Shown in pieces: positions 1 through 9,100 of a stretch of DNA of 16,992 nucleotides. The translations under genes and the position numbers were made by a program. The DNA is from Eubacterium sp. (GTDB lineage Bacteria; Bacillota; Clostridia; Lachnospirales; Lachnospiraceae): the NCBI GenBank assembly GCA_017616955.1, contig JAFZXD010000224.1:1-16992 (forward strand), read 5' to 3'. The notes beneath the pieces were generated by a model. It was not told the DNA's origin. It made no database searches and saw nothing but the letters and a program-made list of their open reading frames with translations. Within the stretch, counting starts at the first letter, position 1, and each line of letters opens with the position of its first letter.

Positions 1-1
1 C

Positions 2-358
2 AAAGAGGGGCTTGCAACTCTTGAGCTTAAGGGTATCGACGGAGCTGCTGAGATCCAGAAGAAGATGGATAACTTCCGTACAAATCCTCCAAAGGAACTT
101 GGTGGATTTATGGTTCTCGCTTCACGTGATTATAAAGCTGATGAAAGAGTTGATTTTGTTACAGGAGAGAAGACATCAACAGGTCTTCCTTCATCAAATG
201 TACTCTACTATGAACTTGAGGATAATGCATGGTGCTGTGTTCGTCCTTCAGGTACAGAGCCGAAGATTAAGTTCTATTTTGGGGTAAAGGGAACTGATCT
301 GGCTGATTCTGAGAAGAAGATTGAAGCATTGAAGAAAGATATGCTTAGTGAAAGATAA
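2..358 (+). CDS. Phosphoglucomutase (alpha-D-phosphohexomutase family), C-terminal part
   Basis: The reading frame is open from base 2, so the gene starts before the window; the last 118 codons are visible, ending in TAA at 356-358. The family interconverts glucose 1-phosphate and glucose 6-phosphate in the cytoplasm, feeding glycogen, sugar-nucleotide and cell-wall synthesis. The diagnostic piece is the phosphate-binding loop of the C-terminal domain, RPSGTEPKIKFY, about 40 residues before the end. The catalytic serine and metal-binding loops lie outside the window. The sequence before the loop (ELGGFMVLASRDY, then TGLPSSNVLYYEL) fits the larger glucose-type mutases better than the short GlmM type. 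Substrate is inferred; a phosphomannomutase cannot be excluded. Confidence 0.88.
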   Translation, partial: KEGLATLELKGIDGAAEIQKKMDNFRTNPPKELGGFMVLASRDYKADERVDFVTGEKTSTGLPSSNVLYYELEDNAWCCVRPSGTEPKIKFYFGVKGTDLADSEKKIEALKKDMLSER

Positions 359-359
359 G

Positions 360-474
360 ATTCTTCGTAACTTTAGATCTCAGGATGACATGTTTTGCAG
401 TGTTGTTTTGGGATGAGGGTTAGATTCTTATGAATCATATATGGTTTGTAAGAATCTGACCCGAACGAAGAATT
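360..474 (+). promoter_or_regulatory. Nested inverted repeats upstream of the GGDEF-EAL gene
   Basis: No gene is seen here. An inner hairpin pairs 417-430 (GGGTTAGATTCTTA) with 449-462 (TAAGAATCTGACCC): 14 pairs with one G-U, 18-base loop. An outer pair encloses it, ATTCTTCGT at 360-368 with ACGAAGAAT at 465-473. The inner left arm can instead form a small hairpin, GATTC 423-427 with GAATC 432-436, so two folds compete. A short TTTT (473-476) follows the outer arm, so part of this may end transcription of the phosphoglucomutase gene. The ribosome site of the next gene begins only a few bases downstream. No known riboswitch consensus, including either c-di-GMP class, is recognised. Confidence 0.5.
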
Positions 475-489
475 TTGTGGGGTGAATAT

Positions 490-2844
490 ATGGGGTTACT
501 GAATAGACTTAGACCAAGTAGGTACTATAAGTATATTGATGAGGTAAGCAGAAGAAATATAATCGCCAGTGACACATTTCTTATGGTGGGATTTATCCTG
601 TCTTCTATTAATATGCTTTCAAATATCTATATTCATACCACCAATTCTTTTATCCAAGGCGTAATTTTGCTTGTATATTTTTCTCTTGCTACAGCAGTTC
701 GAAAGTTTGTTATCAAAGACAATATTCATCGAAGTCTTCTCTTTCTTTATTCTATCCAGATTCCTGTTATGATCTTCAGTATCTTTATGGGTACGATATG
801 GGATAGAGATTCCGTTACTATTTCATTTTTCTTACTTCTGGTATGTATGCCACTTTTCATTCTTGATAATCCTATTCGGCACATTGCTTATATATGTTTT
901 TGTATGCTCATATATGCTGTTATGTGCTATCTGTATAAATCTCCGGAAATCTTTAAAATAGATATTGTTCATGCTATATGCTTCCTTTTGGGGTCGATAT
1001 TTGTAGATATGTTTGTTCTTGCCGAGCGATTTGATAATATAGAGAATTATGTCATGTCTGAGGAAAGGGCCAGATGTGATGAGCTCTCGGGTCTTAAAAA
1101 TAGGTATGCGCTCACAAAGGACTTGGGAGAGTATGTTGAACATGAAAGTTATGTTGGAATCTTAGATATAGATTACTTTAAGTTTTTTAATGACATTTAC
1201 GGTCATAATATGGGAGAAGGAATCTTTGGATTCCTCAGTGAGATCGTAAGGGATATCTTTGATGAAGATGTGTGTTATAGATATGAAAGCGATGAAGTCC
1301 TGATAATATATAGAGCCGAAAATGAAGAGAATTTCAAAGCGAAGCTAAAACAGGTTCAGGAAAGATTCAAGAGTACAACTGTTAACGGAAAGAAGTTCCA
1401 TACATCCTGCAGTATCGGTTATGTATTTGGAGTTCCGGTGTCGGAGAAGGATGTTTCCGAGATGATAAGGCATGCCGATGTAAGACTTTTGGAGGCCAAG
1501 AATAGCGGACGTGGAACTATTCGGGGATATGAGTATGACCGAAGTGTGAAGAGGCAGACGGATATACTTACAGAGGTCAACTACAACATTAATAAGTCAA
1601 GCATAGATGAACTTACCGGGCTTCCGAATATGCAATTCTTCTGGGTCAGAGCTGACGATATGCTGACGAACCTGATCGATCTGACAAAAGAACCTGTATT
1701 CATATATTTTAATCTTACGAATTTTAAGTCATTTAATGAAGAGTACGGTTTTCATAAAGGTGACAGACTTCTTCAAAATATTGCGCTTATTCTGAGAGAA
1801 GAGTTCGATAAGAATCTCATTTCCAGATTTGCGGAAGATCATTTTGTCGTACTCACTTACAAAGAGGGTGTTGAAGAGAGTCTGGCAAGGATTAAGGATA
1901 GGGTCCTTCCTCTGTTTGGAAATGTCACCATGAGACTTGAAGCCGGAATATATGTATATGACAAGGAAGAGGATATCGGAATAGCTTGTGACAAGGCAAA
2001 GCTGGCATGCGACAGTATACTGACGGGTGAACACGGTGCGTTCCTATACTATAACGAAGCACTTGAGAATAAGAGTAAACTTCAGCAGTATGTTGTGTCT
2101 CATATAGATGAGGCGATAGAAAACGGTTATCTTAAGGTTTACTATCAGCCGATAGTTGATATAGATACGGGCCAGACGGTAGAAGTTGAAGCTCTTGCGA
2201 GATGGATCGATCCGGTATACGGATTCTTGTCACCGGCGGATTTTATTCCGGTACTTGAAGAGGCTCGTCTCATCCATAAGATTGATATGTTTATAGCTAA
2301 GCAGGTCTGTATGGACCAAAGCATTATTGCAAAGAAAGTAGGAAGGATAGTTCCGGCATCTATAAATATTTCCAGATTGGACTTTATGCTTATAGATGTT
2401 CTTCGGGAAGTTCAGGAAAATGCCAAGCATTATAATGTTGATACGAAGAATATTCATATAGAGATTACGGAAAGTGCTCTTGAGGATGATCGTGAAGACT
2501 TGATAAAGAAGATAAATGCTCTTCGCGAGGTAGGATTCGAGATATGGCTGGATGATTTCGGAAGCGGTTATTCTTCGCTGAATGTACTTCAGGATTTCAA
2601 CTTTGATGTTATCAAGGTTGATATGAGATTCATGAGAACTCTGGAAGGTAGTCATGAGACTGAAGTGATCGTAAGGTCTATCATAGATATGTCCAAGAAC
2701 TTGGGACTTAAATCGCTGGTTGAGGGTGTAGAAACCGAGAAACAGTACATGTTCCTGAAAGCGATAGGAACAGATCTGGCGCAGGGATTCCTGTTTAGCC
2801 GGCCGGTACCAATAGAAGAAATAGGGGCTTCCCCCAAAAGTTGA
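490..2844 (+). CDS. Membrane GGDEF-GGDEF-EAL protein, probable c-di-GMP phosphodiesterase
   Basis: A 784-residue protein. The ATG at 490 is preferred to an in-frame TTG at 475 because GGGGTG (479-484) is well placed before it. Residues about 29-183 are hydrophobic with roughly six membrane segments. A first GGDEF domain follows: the DxDxFK and ND..GH motifs are kept (D226, D228), but the signature loop reads ESDEV (266-270). The second GGDEF domain is more decayed: AEDHF at 448-452, and the metal aspartate region reads NLTNFK. The C-terminal EAL domain looks intact: EAL at 567-569, NIS and EITES motifs, DDFGSG at 688-693, K709 in VIKVD, E745 in VEGVET, then QGFLFSRP. The likely activity is hydrolysis of c-di-GMP to pGpG, with the GGDEF domains as regulatory or GTP-binding modules. 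Activity is inferred from motifs. The input signal sensed by the membrane part is unknown. Confidence 0.93.
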   Translation: MGLLNRLRPSRYYKYIDEVSRRNIIASDTFLMVGFILSSINMLSNIYIHTTNSFIQGVILLVYFSLATAVRKFVIKDNIHRSLLFLYSIQIPVMIFSIFMGTIWDRDSVTISFFLLLVCMPLFILDNPIRHIAYICFCMLIYAVMCYLYKSPEIFKIDIVHAICFLLGSIFVDMFVLAERFDNIENYVMSEERARCDELSGLKNRYALTKDLGEYVEHESYVGILDIDYFKFFNDIYGHNMGEGIFGFLSEIVRDIFDEDVCYRYESDEVLIIYRAENEENFKAKLKQVQERFKSTTVNGKKFHTSCSIGYVFGVPVSEKDVSEMIRHADVRLLEAKNSGRGTIRGYEYDRSVKRQTDILTEVNYNINKSSIDELTGLPNMQFFWVRADDMLTNLIDLTKEPVFIYFNLTNFKSFNEEYGFHKGDRLLQNIALILREEFDKNLISRFAEDHFVVLTYKEGVEESLARIKDRVLPLFGNVTMRLEAGIYVYDKEEDIGIACDKAKLACDSILTGEHGAFLYYNEALENKSKLQQYVVSHIDEAIENGYLKVYYQPIVDIDTGQTVEVEALARWIDPVYGFLSPADFIPVLEEARLIHKIDMFIAKQVCMDQSIIAKKVGRIVPASINISRLDFMLIDVLREVQENAKHYNVDTKNIHIEITESALEDDREDLIKKINALREVGFEIWLDDFGSGYSSLNVLQDFNFDVIKVDMRFMRTLEGSHETEVIVRSIIDMSKNLGLKSLVEGVETEKQYMFLKAIGTDLAQGFLFSRPVPIEEIGASPKS

Positions 2845-2878
2845 CAGTTGAAATCAGATTTCAAGTGTCAACTTTTTT
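2836..2878 (+). terminator. Intrinsic terminator overlapping the stop codon of the GGDEF-EAL gene
   Basis: AAAAGTTGACA (2836-2846) pairs with TGTCAACTTTT (2866-2876). After one G-G mismatch the helix continues with TTGAAATC (2848-2855) and GATTTCAA (2857-2864). The strand then runs into six T (2873-2878). The TGA stop codon at 2842-2844 lies in the left arm, so the last codons also serve as terminator. Confidence 0.93.
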
Positions 2879-2906
2879 GGTTTATTCAAAAATATGGAGA
2901 TAAATG

Positions 2907-2915
2907 TGGTATAAT
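2907..2915 (+). promoter_or_regulatory. Extended -10 promoter of the acyltransferase gene
   Basis: TGGTATAAT is a perfect TATAAT (2910-2915) with a TGn extension. The -35 is weak (TTCAAA at 2885-2890, 19-base spacing). A start near 2922 would give a leader of about 44 bases containing the ribosome site GAGGAG at 2952-2957. Confidence 0.65.
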
Positions 2916-2965
2916 GCCGAAAGATGATTCATTATATATTATTCATAGATTGAGGAGCCGGAAGT

Positions 2966-4042
2966 ATGTCGCCCAAAAAAGAACGCATTATATTTCTTGA
3001 TTATCTTAGAGTATTTGCAATAATAAGTGTTCTGTTATGTCATTCAACACAAGCAATATATGTTTTTGAAACGGATTATGTAAAAAGTATATCTGCACAG
3101 TCAAAGTATATGCTTCTTACGTTATTCACTTGCGGACGAATGTTTGGAGTTCCGATATTTTTGATGATAACAGGTTATCTGCTTCTTGGAAAAGAGTATA
3201 ACGATGAGAGGATAGTTAGATTCTGGAAGAATAGCTGGCTGCATCTTGTTATCTGCACGATGATCTGGTTCCTGATATATGACATATTTTTACTTGTACG
3301 GCATGAGCAGGATATGCCACTTACGGATATCGTCAAAGATGTACTCTTTCTTCATAAAGTTAACTTTGACCATGTGTGGTATATGCCGATGATCATCGGC
3401 TACTATTTACTTATTCCTTTTGTGTCAAATGCCATTCGTTCGGTAAAGAACCCCGGAATAATTCTTTTTCCTGTTATTTTGATTTTCTATATGAGTTCAA
3501 TAATAAGTTTTGTAGATCTCTGTTTTCAAATATCAGGCAAAAATCCTTTGGAACAGAAGATATCTCTGGGATTCAGTGGTGGAATATATGGAATATATAT
3601 AATACTCGGATATCTTTTGAAACGGGAATGGTCTTTGAGAAGATGGCAGAAAACGGCGTTGCTTCTGACAGCTGCTTTAGCTGTAGCTATCAGTGTATTA
3701 GTTACAAATAAGGTTATAAATGCAAATATAGCAGTTGAATTGTGGTATGACTCACCGTTTATTGTAATCGGCTCAATAGCGTTATTTATTCTGGCAACGC
3801 AGATTAATTTTCCATCCAAGATTAACGGTGCTGTTGTATGGTTATCGAAATACTCATTTGCCGTTTATCTTATCCATATGATGGTCAAGAATGTGTCGGT
3901 GGGATATATAACAAGATTGGGAATAAAAAAACCTATGCAGGTTGTTGTTTTAGAGATTGTAATGCTGATAGGTGGATATGTTTTAGCTTTCTTGATCAGC
4001 AAGATTCCTAAGATAGGAAAATATATCTTATACTTAAAATAA
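2966..4042 (+). CDS. Acyltransferase family 3 integral membrane protein
   Basis: A 358-residue polytopic membrane protein with about ten hydrophobic segments across its length. Family members move acyl groups, often acetyl or succinyl, onto cell-surface sugars, peptidoglycan, exopolysaccharide or lipids. The start is FLDYLRVFAIISVLLCHS, carrying the conserved R-X10-H pair of the family as R15 and H26. The second motif region is FGVPIFLMITGYLLLGKEY, where family members usually read FFVISGYL. There is no extra SGNH domain, so this is the short stand-alone form. GAGGAG lies eight bases before the ATG. It is a single-gene unit bounded by a promoter at 2907-2915 and a terminator at 4070-4112. The substrate cannot be told from sequence; no glycan gene cluster is adjacent. 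Confidence 0.9.
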   Translation: MSPKKERIIFLDYLRVFAIISVLLCHSTQAIYVFETDYVKSISAQSKYMLLTLFTCGRMFGVPIFLMITGYLLLGKEYNDERIVRFWKNSWLHLVICTMIWFLIYDIFLLVRHEQDMPLTDIVKDVLFLHKVNFDHVWYMPMIIGYYLLIPFVSNAIRSVKNPGIILFPVILIFYMSSIISFVDLCFQISGKNPLEQKISLGFSGGIYGIYIILGYLLKREWSLRRWQKTALLLTAALAVAISVLVTNKVINANIAVELWYDSPFIVIGSIALFILATQINFPSKINGAVVWLSKYSFAVYLIHMMVKNVSVGYITRLGIKKPMQVVVLEIVMLIGGYVLAFLISKIPKIGKYILYLK

Positions 4043-4069
4043 ATGATTAATAGATACAAAGATTCAATA

Positions 4070-4112
4070 AAAGACGGGACAAATGATATTTGATTTCATT
4101 TGTTCCGTCTTT
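4070..4112. terminator. Bidirectional terminator between convergent genes
   Basis: AAAGACGGGACAAATGA (4070-4086) pairs with TCATTTGTTCCGTCTTT (4096-4112), 17 pairs including one G-U, with a nine-base loop. It sits between the acyltransferase stop at 4042 and the end of the minus-strand VanZ-RDD gene at 4119. The A-rich left flank and T-rich right end give each strand a short U-run. Confidence 0.88.
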
Positions 4113-4118
4113 AAAAAT

Positions 4119-5288
4119 CTACTCGCTTTCCGCTGCTCTGCCATAAGCTATTTCGTCTGTATGACTGTAATGACTGTGTGGCATCTTGTTCCATTTCTTC
4201 TCGATCCTCAGAATTATAAACAGTTCTGCTATGATCGGTCCTAAACAAACAATAGATACGACAGCAGATATTTTTAAGGAATGCTCTCCCATAAACATGG
4301 ACATTATAAATATAATGAATAGAAGCGCGGTCATATATAACATAAAGAACTCCACGCCATAAAGAAGAAAGTTTCTTCCTATTATCTGCTTGAAACTTGG
4401 TTTGTTTCCATCCTCTGATACCAGCTTAAGTTTAAGCAGCATCTGTCCGGGTGTCTTACGTAAAATAATCGGTATGAGTCCATAGTATACTACTAACACG
4501 ATCATCCATGTCAGTGAAGTTATACGTGGCGGAGTCGTAGATACCGGTATGAAAAACATCTCGATCAAAGCAAATATAAGATTACTAAGTGCGATATCAA
4601 GAACAAAAGCAAAGAATCTTCTGAGTATCGTGACATTTTCACCCTTCTTATAGGATATTCTGTCAATCTCTTCTCTCGTCGGAAGAAGCTTGCAAATGAT
4701 CGGTGCTATAGCATATCCGATAACAGCTCCCAGCGTATTATTGATAAGGTCATCTATCTCGGTGAAACGATATGGCTTAGGATAGATTCCATATAAAGCC
4801 GTATACTGAGTTACCTCGAAAAAGAGACTTGCGCACAGTCCTGTAAGTGCAGTTTCTCTGAGCGAAAACCTGAAGTAATATCTAAGATATATACCAAGCG
4901 GTATTGTCATTACTATATTAAACAGAACCTGGAAGAAATCACTTGATGTAAAAAACTGTATCCAAAGTCTTACATTTGTAATATTTCCCAAGTTAAGCCC
5001 TACATTCTTAAGCCCTATATAAAGATCCTTTCCGGGAATCCAACCTATCGGGTGATCCGGCATAGCCATAACAGCTTCCCTTGTCGGAAGCGGCAGAACC
5101 GTAAGCAGAAATGTACACATACAGTAAAGGATAAATGAATAAACTACGATAGTTCTCATTATCGCAATTCCGCCGTACTTTCTGTAATGCTTTATAACAA
5201 ATGGCAGCGTAAAGAGTGCTGCGATTGCCGGGAAAAACATAAATGCAACATTAATAGGTTGTAAAAATGAGTTTAAATATCTTAACAT
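4119..5288 (-). CDS. VanZ-like and RDD domain fusion membrane protein
   Basis: A 389-residue membrane protein. The ATG at 5288-5286 is chosen because GGAGGA (5301-5296) lies seven bases upstream; the GTG at 5303 overlaps that ribosome site and is unlikely to be used. The N-terminal half, about residues 5-205, is VanZ-like: several membrane helices and the family stretch FFEVTQYTALYG followed by EIDDLINNTLGAVIGY. VanZ itself confers low-level teicoplanin resistance, but most family members have no known role. The C-terminal half is an RDD domain: RRFFAFVLDIALSN near residue 225, then LRKTPGQMLLKLKLV. RDD domains are multi-helix membrane modules, in a few cases linked to ion or osmotic stress. 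The C-terminus is a charged, His-containing tail. Glycopeptide resistance should not be assumed: no van ligase, reductase or two-component genes are nearby. Confidence 0.88.
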   Translation of the reverse strand: MLRYLNSFLQPINVAFMFFPAIAALFTLPFVIKHYRKYGGIAIMRTIVVYSFILYCMCTFLLTVLPLPTREAVMAMPDHPIGWIPGKDLYIGLKNVGLNLGNITNVRLWIQFFTSSDFFQVLFNIVMTIPLGIYLRYYFRFSLRETALTGLCASLFFEVTQYTALYGIYPKPYRFTEIDDLINNTLGAVIGYAIAPIICKLLPTREEIDRISYKKGENVTILRRFFAFVLDIALSNLIFALIEMFFIPVSTTPPRITSLTWMIVLVVYYGLIPIILRKTPGQMLLKLKLVSEDGNKPSFKQIIGRNFLLYGVEFFMLYMTALLFIIFIMSMFMGEHSLKISAVVSIVCLGPIIAELFIILRIEKKWNKMPHSHYSHTDEIAYGRAAESE

Positions 5289-5311
5289 GTCCAATTCCTC
5301 CACAAGGGCGA

Positions 5312-5340
5312 ATTATATCAATGCCCTAGAAACTTGTCAA
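5312..5340 (-). promoter_or_regulatory. Consensus promoter of the VanZ-RDD gene
   Basis: On the minus strand TTGACA (5340-5335) and TATAAT (5317-5312) are both perfect and 17 bases apart. Transcription should start near 5305, leaving a leader of under 20 bases that is little more than the GGAGGA ribosome site. Confidence 0.88.
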
Positions 5341-5387
5341 TCTATGCGCCTGCATTTGTTATATTTTAACAAAATTAAAATTTTTGT

Positions 5388-5416
5388 TTGACATATAAAA
5401 AATAAAGTTTTATTAT
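5388..5416 (+). promoter_or_regulatory. Promoter of the TetR-RND operon
   Basis: TTGACA (5388-5393) and TATTAT (5411-5416) are spaced by 17 bases. The expected start, near 5422-5424, lies inside the first palindrome of the operator, which suits repression by steric block. The leader to the ATG is about 80 bases. The promoter is divergent from that of the VanZ-RDD gene. Confidence 0.85.
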
Positions 5417-5417
5417 C

Positions 5418-5445
5418 TTAAACATGTTTAATTAAACGTGTTTAA
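5418..5445 (+). promoter_or_regulatory. Tandem palindromic operator, probably for the adjacent TetR regulator
   Basis: Two 14-base sites abut without a gap. Site 1 is TTAAACATGTTTAA (5418-5431), a perfect palindrome. Site 2 is TTAAACGTGTTTAA (5432-5445), identical except at one central base. They begin one base after the -10 and cover the expected transcription start. Position, symmetry and the TetR gene 60 bases downstream point to autoregulation. Binding itself is inferred. Confidence 0.8.
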
Positions 5446-5504
5446 ATGGGCTTGAAGTTAAGTAAAACGAAAATGTACGGATCAAGATTAGGGGTAGAAA
5501 AATT

Positions 5505-6086
5505 ATGGAAAAGAAAAACGGAGAATCAACAGAGAAAGCTCTTAAGGCTGCGGCCAGAAAGTTGCTCAGTGCGAATTGTAAGGACGGAACGGAGGTTACG
5601 GCGCGGGCGATAACTAAAGAGGCCGGGGTTAATCTGGCAATGATCAACTACTGTTTTGGCTCAAAAGAGGCGCTGATATTTGAGGTTTTCAAAGATATTC
5701 AGAGAGAAGGATTCAAATGTAAGCCGGAGCTGGCAGAGATTATGAACAGCGATATGCCCCCCAAGCAGAAGCTGATAGAAAGATATTACCAGATACTCAA
5801 TCTTATGCTTGATTACTTCAGCATGTCGCAGGCTGTGGTTAAATTCTGTGTGTTTAACAGAGGATTGGGAAATGACAGTACTACATTTGCATTGGTGAAA
5901 GAACATTTTGACGGTAAAAAGTCTGACGGTGAATGCATGCTGATCGCCTATCAGATAGCAAGTGTCCATGAGCTGATGATACTGAGACACGAAGAGATAA
6001 AGGAAACTTGTGGAATTGATCTGGAAGATAGGGGAGTTTTAAGACAGATCATAAGTGAGAATATTGATAAACTGATCGGTGAATAA
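5505..6086 (+). CDS. TetR/AcrR-family transcriptional regulator
   Basis: A 193-residue protein, the usual size for TetR regulators. The N-terminal DNA-binding domain covers about residues 8-60, with the helix-turn-helix at about 31-52: VTARAITKEAGVNLAMINYC, then FGSKEALIFEVF, the characteristic end of the recognition helix and the start of helix 4. The rest is a helical ligand or dimer domain with no recognisable ligand motif. The ATG at 5505 follows AGGGGT about nine bases upstream. The gene lies 47 bases before the RND permease with no terminator between, so the two are likely one operon. This is the standard arrangement of a local repressor controlling an efflux pump. The palindromes at 5418-5445 are the likely binding sites. 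The inducer is unknown. Confidence 0.92.
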   Translation: MEKKNGESTEKALKAAARKLLSANCKDGTEVTARAITKEAGVNLAMINYCFGSKEALIFEVFKDIQREGFKCKPELAEIMNSDMPPKQKLIERYYQILNLMLDYFSMSQAVVKFCVFNRGLGNDSTTFALVKEHFDGKKSDGECMLIAYQIASVHELMILRHEEIKETCGIDLEDRGVLRQIISENIDKLIGE

Positions 6087-6133
6087 AGAATCAATATTGG
6101 TAAATTAGGAAGTTAAGTAAAAAGAGGAATAAT

Positions 6134-9100
6134 ATGATATCAAAATATAGTGTAAAAAGACCGTATACGGTTTTTGTGTGCGTTATCGCAGTTATTGTTA
6201 TCGGAGTAGTTGCTCTTATGCGAATGACTCCGGATCTTCTTCCGGACATGGATCTTCCGTATGTTGTCGTTGTTACAACAGATATGGGAGCCAGTCCTGA
6301 AACCGTGGAGCGAGAAGTTACGGCGCCGATAGAGGCATCGCTTGCAACCACGTCTAACTTGAAAAATATACATTCTATGTCGTATAACAGTTATTCGACA
6401 GTAGTTCTGGAGTACGAACAGGGTGCAAATATGGATGCGACCCTGATAGAGATTCAGCAGAGTCTGGATCAGGTAAAAGGAAAATTCAGTGATGATATAG
6501 GAACACCGATGGTAATGCAGCTTGATCCTGATATGCTTCCGGTTATGGTGTCTGCTGTCAGCGTAGATGGTATGAAGGATGCAAAACTGACCGACTATGT
6601 TGAATCTGACATCATCCCGCAGCTTGAGAGTATCGAGGGTGTCGCTTCGGTTTCATCATCAGGTGGAATAACAGAGAGTATTCAGGTTGTACTCAGCCAG
6701 GACAAGATTGATAAACTCAATAAAAAGATAGATAAGACGATCGAGGATAAGTTCAAGGAAAGCAGAGATGAACTTAACGAGAATAAGGAAAAGCTGGAAG
6801 AAGCTCTTCAGATGGCGCAGGCATATGGCGCGGCAGCGGTAGGTATGGATGCGGAGACTATCTCGGCACAGCTTGCAGAGATTGAATCAGGCCTTAATCA
6901 GCTTGATGATACTAAAGAGGCTATGAAGGAGTCACTTGATCTGAATAATGTTCTGGCATTAGATAATCTGAATGGACTTCTCAAAGCGCAGAACTTTGAT
7001 ATGCCTGCCGGATATATTTCGGACAAGTCAGGTAAGTTTCTTGTAAAGGTTGGAGAAAATCTGTCAGATACGGAAGACCTTAAGAAAACCGTTCTTATAG
7101 ATCTTGGAATGGAAGATGTTGATCCAATAAGAGTAGATGATGTTGCAGATGTTATCGATACAGATGACTCGGATAAGGTATATGCAAAGCTGAATAATGA
7201 ACCGGGAATGCTTATATCTTTCCATAAACAGACCGGCCATTCTACAGCAGAAGTAACAGATTCAATACTTGCCAAGTTTGAGAGTCTTGAAAAGAGTGAG
7301 AGCGAAGATCTTCATTTCTCAGTACTCATGAATCAGGGTATTTACATAAATGTGCTTGTAAAATCCATCATTCAGAATATCCTAGTTGGTGCAGCACTTG
7401 CCATACTCGTACTGCTGATATTCCTGAGAGACGTCAGACCTACTATTATTATAGCATGCGCGATTCCACTCTCTCTTATATCCGCTATAGTACTTATGTA
7501 CTTTGCCGGTATTACATTAAATGTTATCTCCATGTCGGGTCTCACGCTTGGTATAGGAATGCTGGTTGATAACTCGATAGTTGTTATAGAGAATATATTC
7601 CGACTCAGGAGAGGCGGAGAGTCTATAAAGAAGGCATCTGTATATGGTGCGGGACAGGTTGCAGGAGCGATAGCTGCTTCGACACTTACAACCATGTGCG
7701 TATTCCTTCCTATAGTATTTACGGAAGGTCTTACAAGACAGCTCTTTGTAGATATGGGACTTACGATTGCATTTACCCTGACAGCGTCATTGCTTGTGGC
7801 ACTTACTCTGGTTCCCGCTATGGCCCAGGGACTTCTCAGAAAAGTAAAAGAGAAGGAAGATAAGGCAGATGGCAGGTTCATGGCATGGTACGAGCGTGTC
7901 CTCAAGAAGGCACTTATGCATAAGGGACTTGTATTTGTGATAATGCTGCTTCTTATGGGTGCTTCGGTATTCCTTGCGATGTCAAGAGGAACGGAGTTTA
8001 TGCCGAGAATACATACTGATCAGCTCACTGTCACACTCAAACCTGAGAATAATAATGAGAAGACATTTGAAGAGATGACTGCGTGCGGAGATGAGATGAT
8101 AGAAGTTCTCCAGGGAATACCTGAAGTCGAAACTATAGGTACCATGATGGGAAGTGGCTCTTCGCTCGGCGCTCTTAAGGGTGAAAGTGATGGCTCCATA
8201 TCAATGTACGTAATCCTTGATGAAAATGCTAATATATCAAATGAAGCCATAACTGATAAGATTATAAATGCTTCTTCAGATATAGATTGTGAAGTTGAGG
8301 TCAGCGCAGAGTTGATGGATATGAGTGTCCTTACAGGAGACGGACTATCGGTAATGATAAAGGGACGTGACATACATACACTTCAGGATCTTGCAACCCA
8401 GATAGCAGATAAGATGGAAACTGTTGAGGGAATTGATAAGATCGATAACGGACTTGAAAATATGACGAAGACATTTGTCATAACAGTTGATAAGGAAAAG
8501 GCTGCAGAGTACGGAATGACAGTTGCTCAGGTCTTTGCGAGAGTTTCGGAGGAACTTGCTTCAACTACTGCTACTACATCTATCGAGACAGATATAAAGG
8601 ATTACGAAGTATTTGTTGAGACAGATGAACAGGCGGACCTCAGCCTTGAGGATCTGAAGAATCTTAAGTTTGAATATACAGATAAAGAGACACAGGAAAA
8701 GAAAGAGAAGAGACTTTCAGAGATTGTGACATTTACGGAAGACGAAGAACTGTCGCAGGTTCTTAGAGATAGTCAGAGCAGATACATAAGTGTATCGGCG
8801 TCAATCAAGGATGATTACAATATAGGACTTGTCGGAAATGAAGTTCAGAAGAAACTGAATGAACTGGATGTGCCAGAGGGCTATACAGTATCCATGACAG
8901 GCGAAAATGAAACCATAAACGATGCGATGCGTCAGGTGCTCCTTATGATGCTCCTCGCGGTTATTCTCATTTACCTTATAATGGTAGCTCAGTTCCAGAG
9001 TCTTAAGTCACCATTCATTATAATGTTTACGATACCACTGGCATTTACGGGCGGTTTCATGGCACTCTACCTATCAGGCAAGGCTGTATCTGTCATATCC

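Noticed and set aside
360..474. c-di-GMP riboswitch before the GGDEF-EAL gene
   Set aside because: Attractive from context, but none of the conserved sequences of the two known c-di-GMP riboswitch classes could be found by eye.
475..489. TTG start at 475 for the GGDEF-EAL gene
   Set aside because: It overlaps the only ribosome site (GGGGTG at 479-484), which is correctly spaced for ATG 490.
4119..5288. VanZ-like protein as evidence of a glycopeptide resistance island
   Set aside because: No vanH, vanA-type ligase, vanX or sensor-regulator genes and no mobile element are nearby. VanZ-like domains are common in ordinary Firmicute chromosomes.
5289..5303. GTG start at 5303 for the VanZ-RDD gene
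   Set aside because: The codon overlaps the GGAGGA ribosome site, which is placed for the ATG at 5288, and the predicted transcript begins only about two bases before it.
7372..7905. Minus-strand open frame (177 codons) inside the RND gene
   Set aside because: Antisense to conserved membrane segments with no plausible ribosome site or family motif; explained by codon bias of the sense gene.
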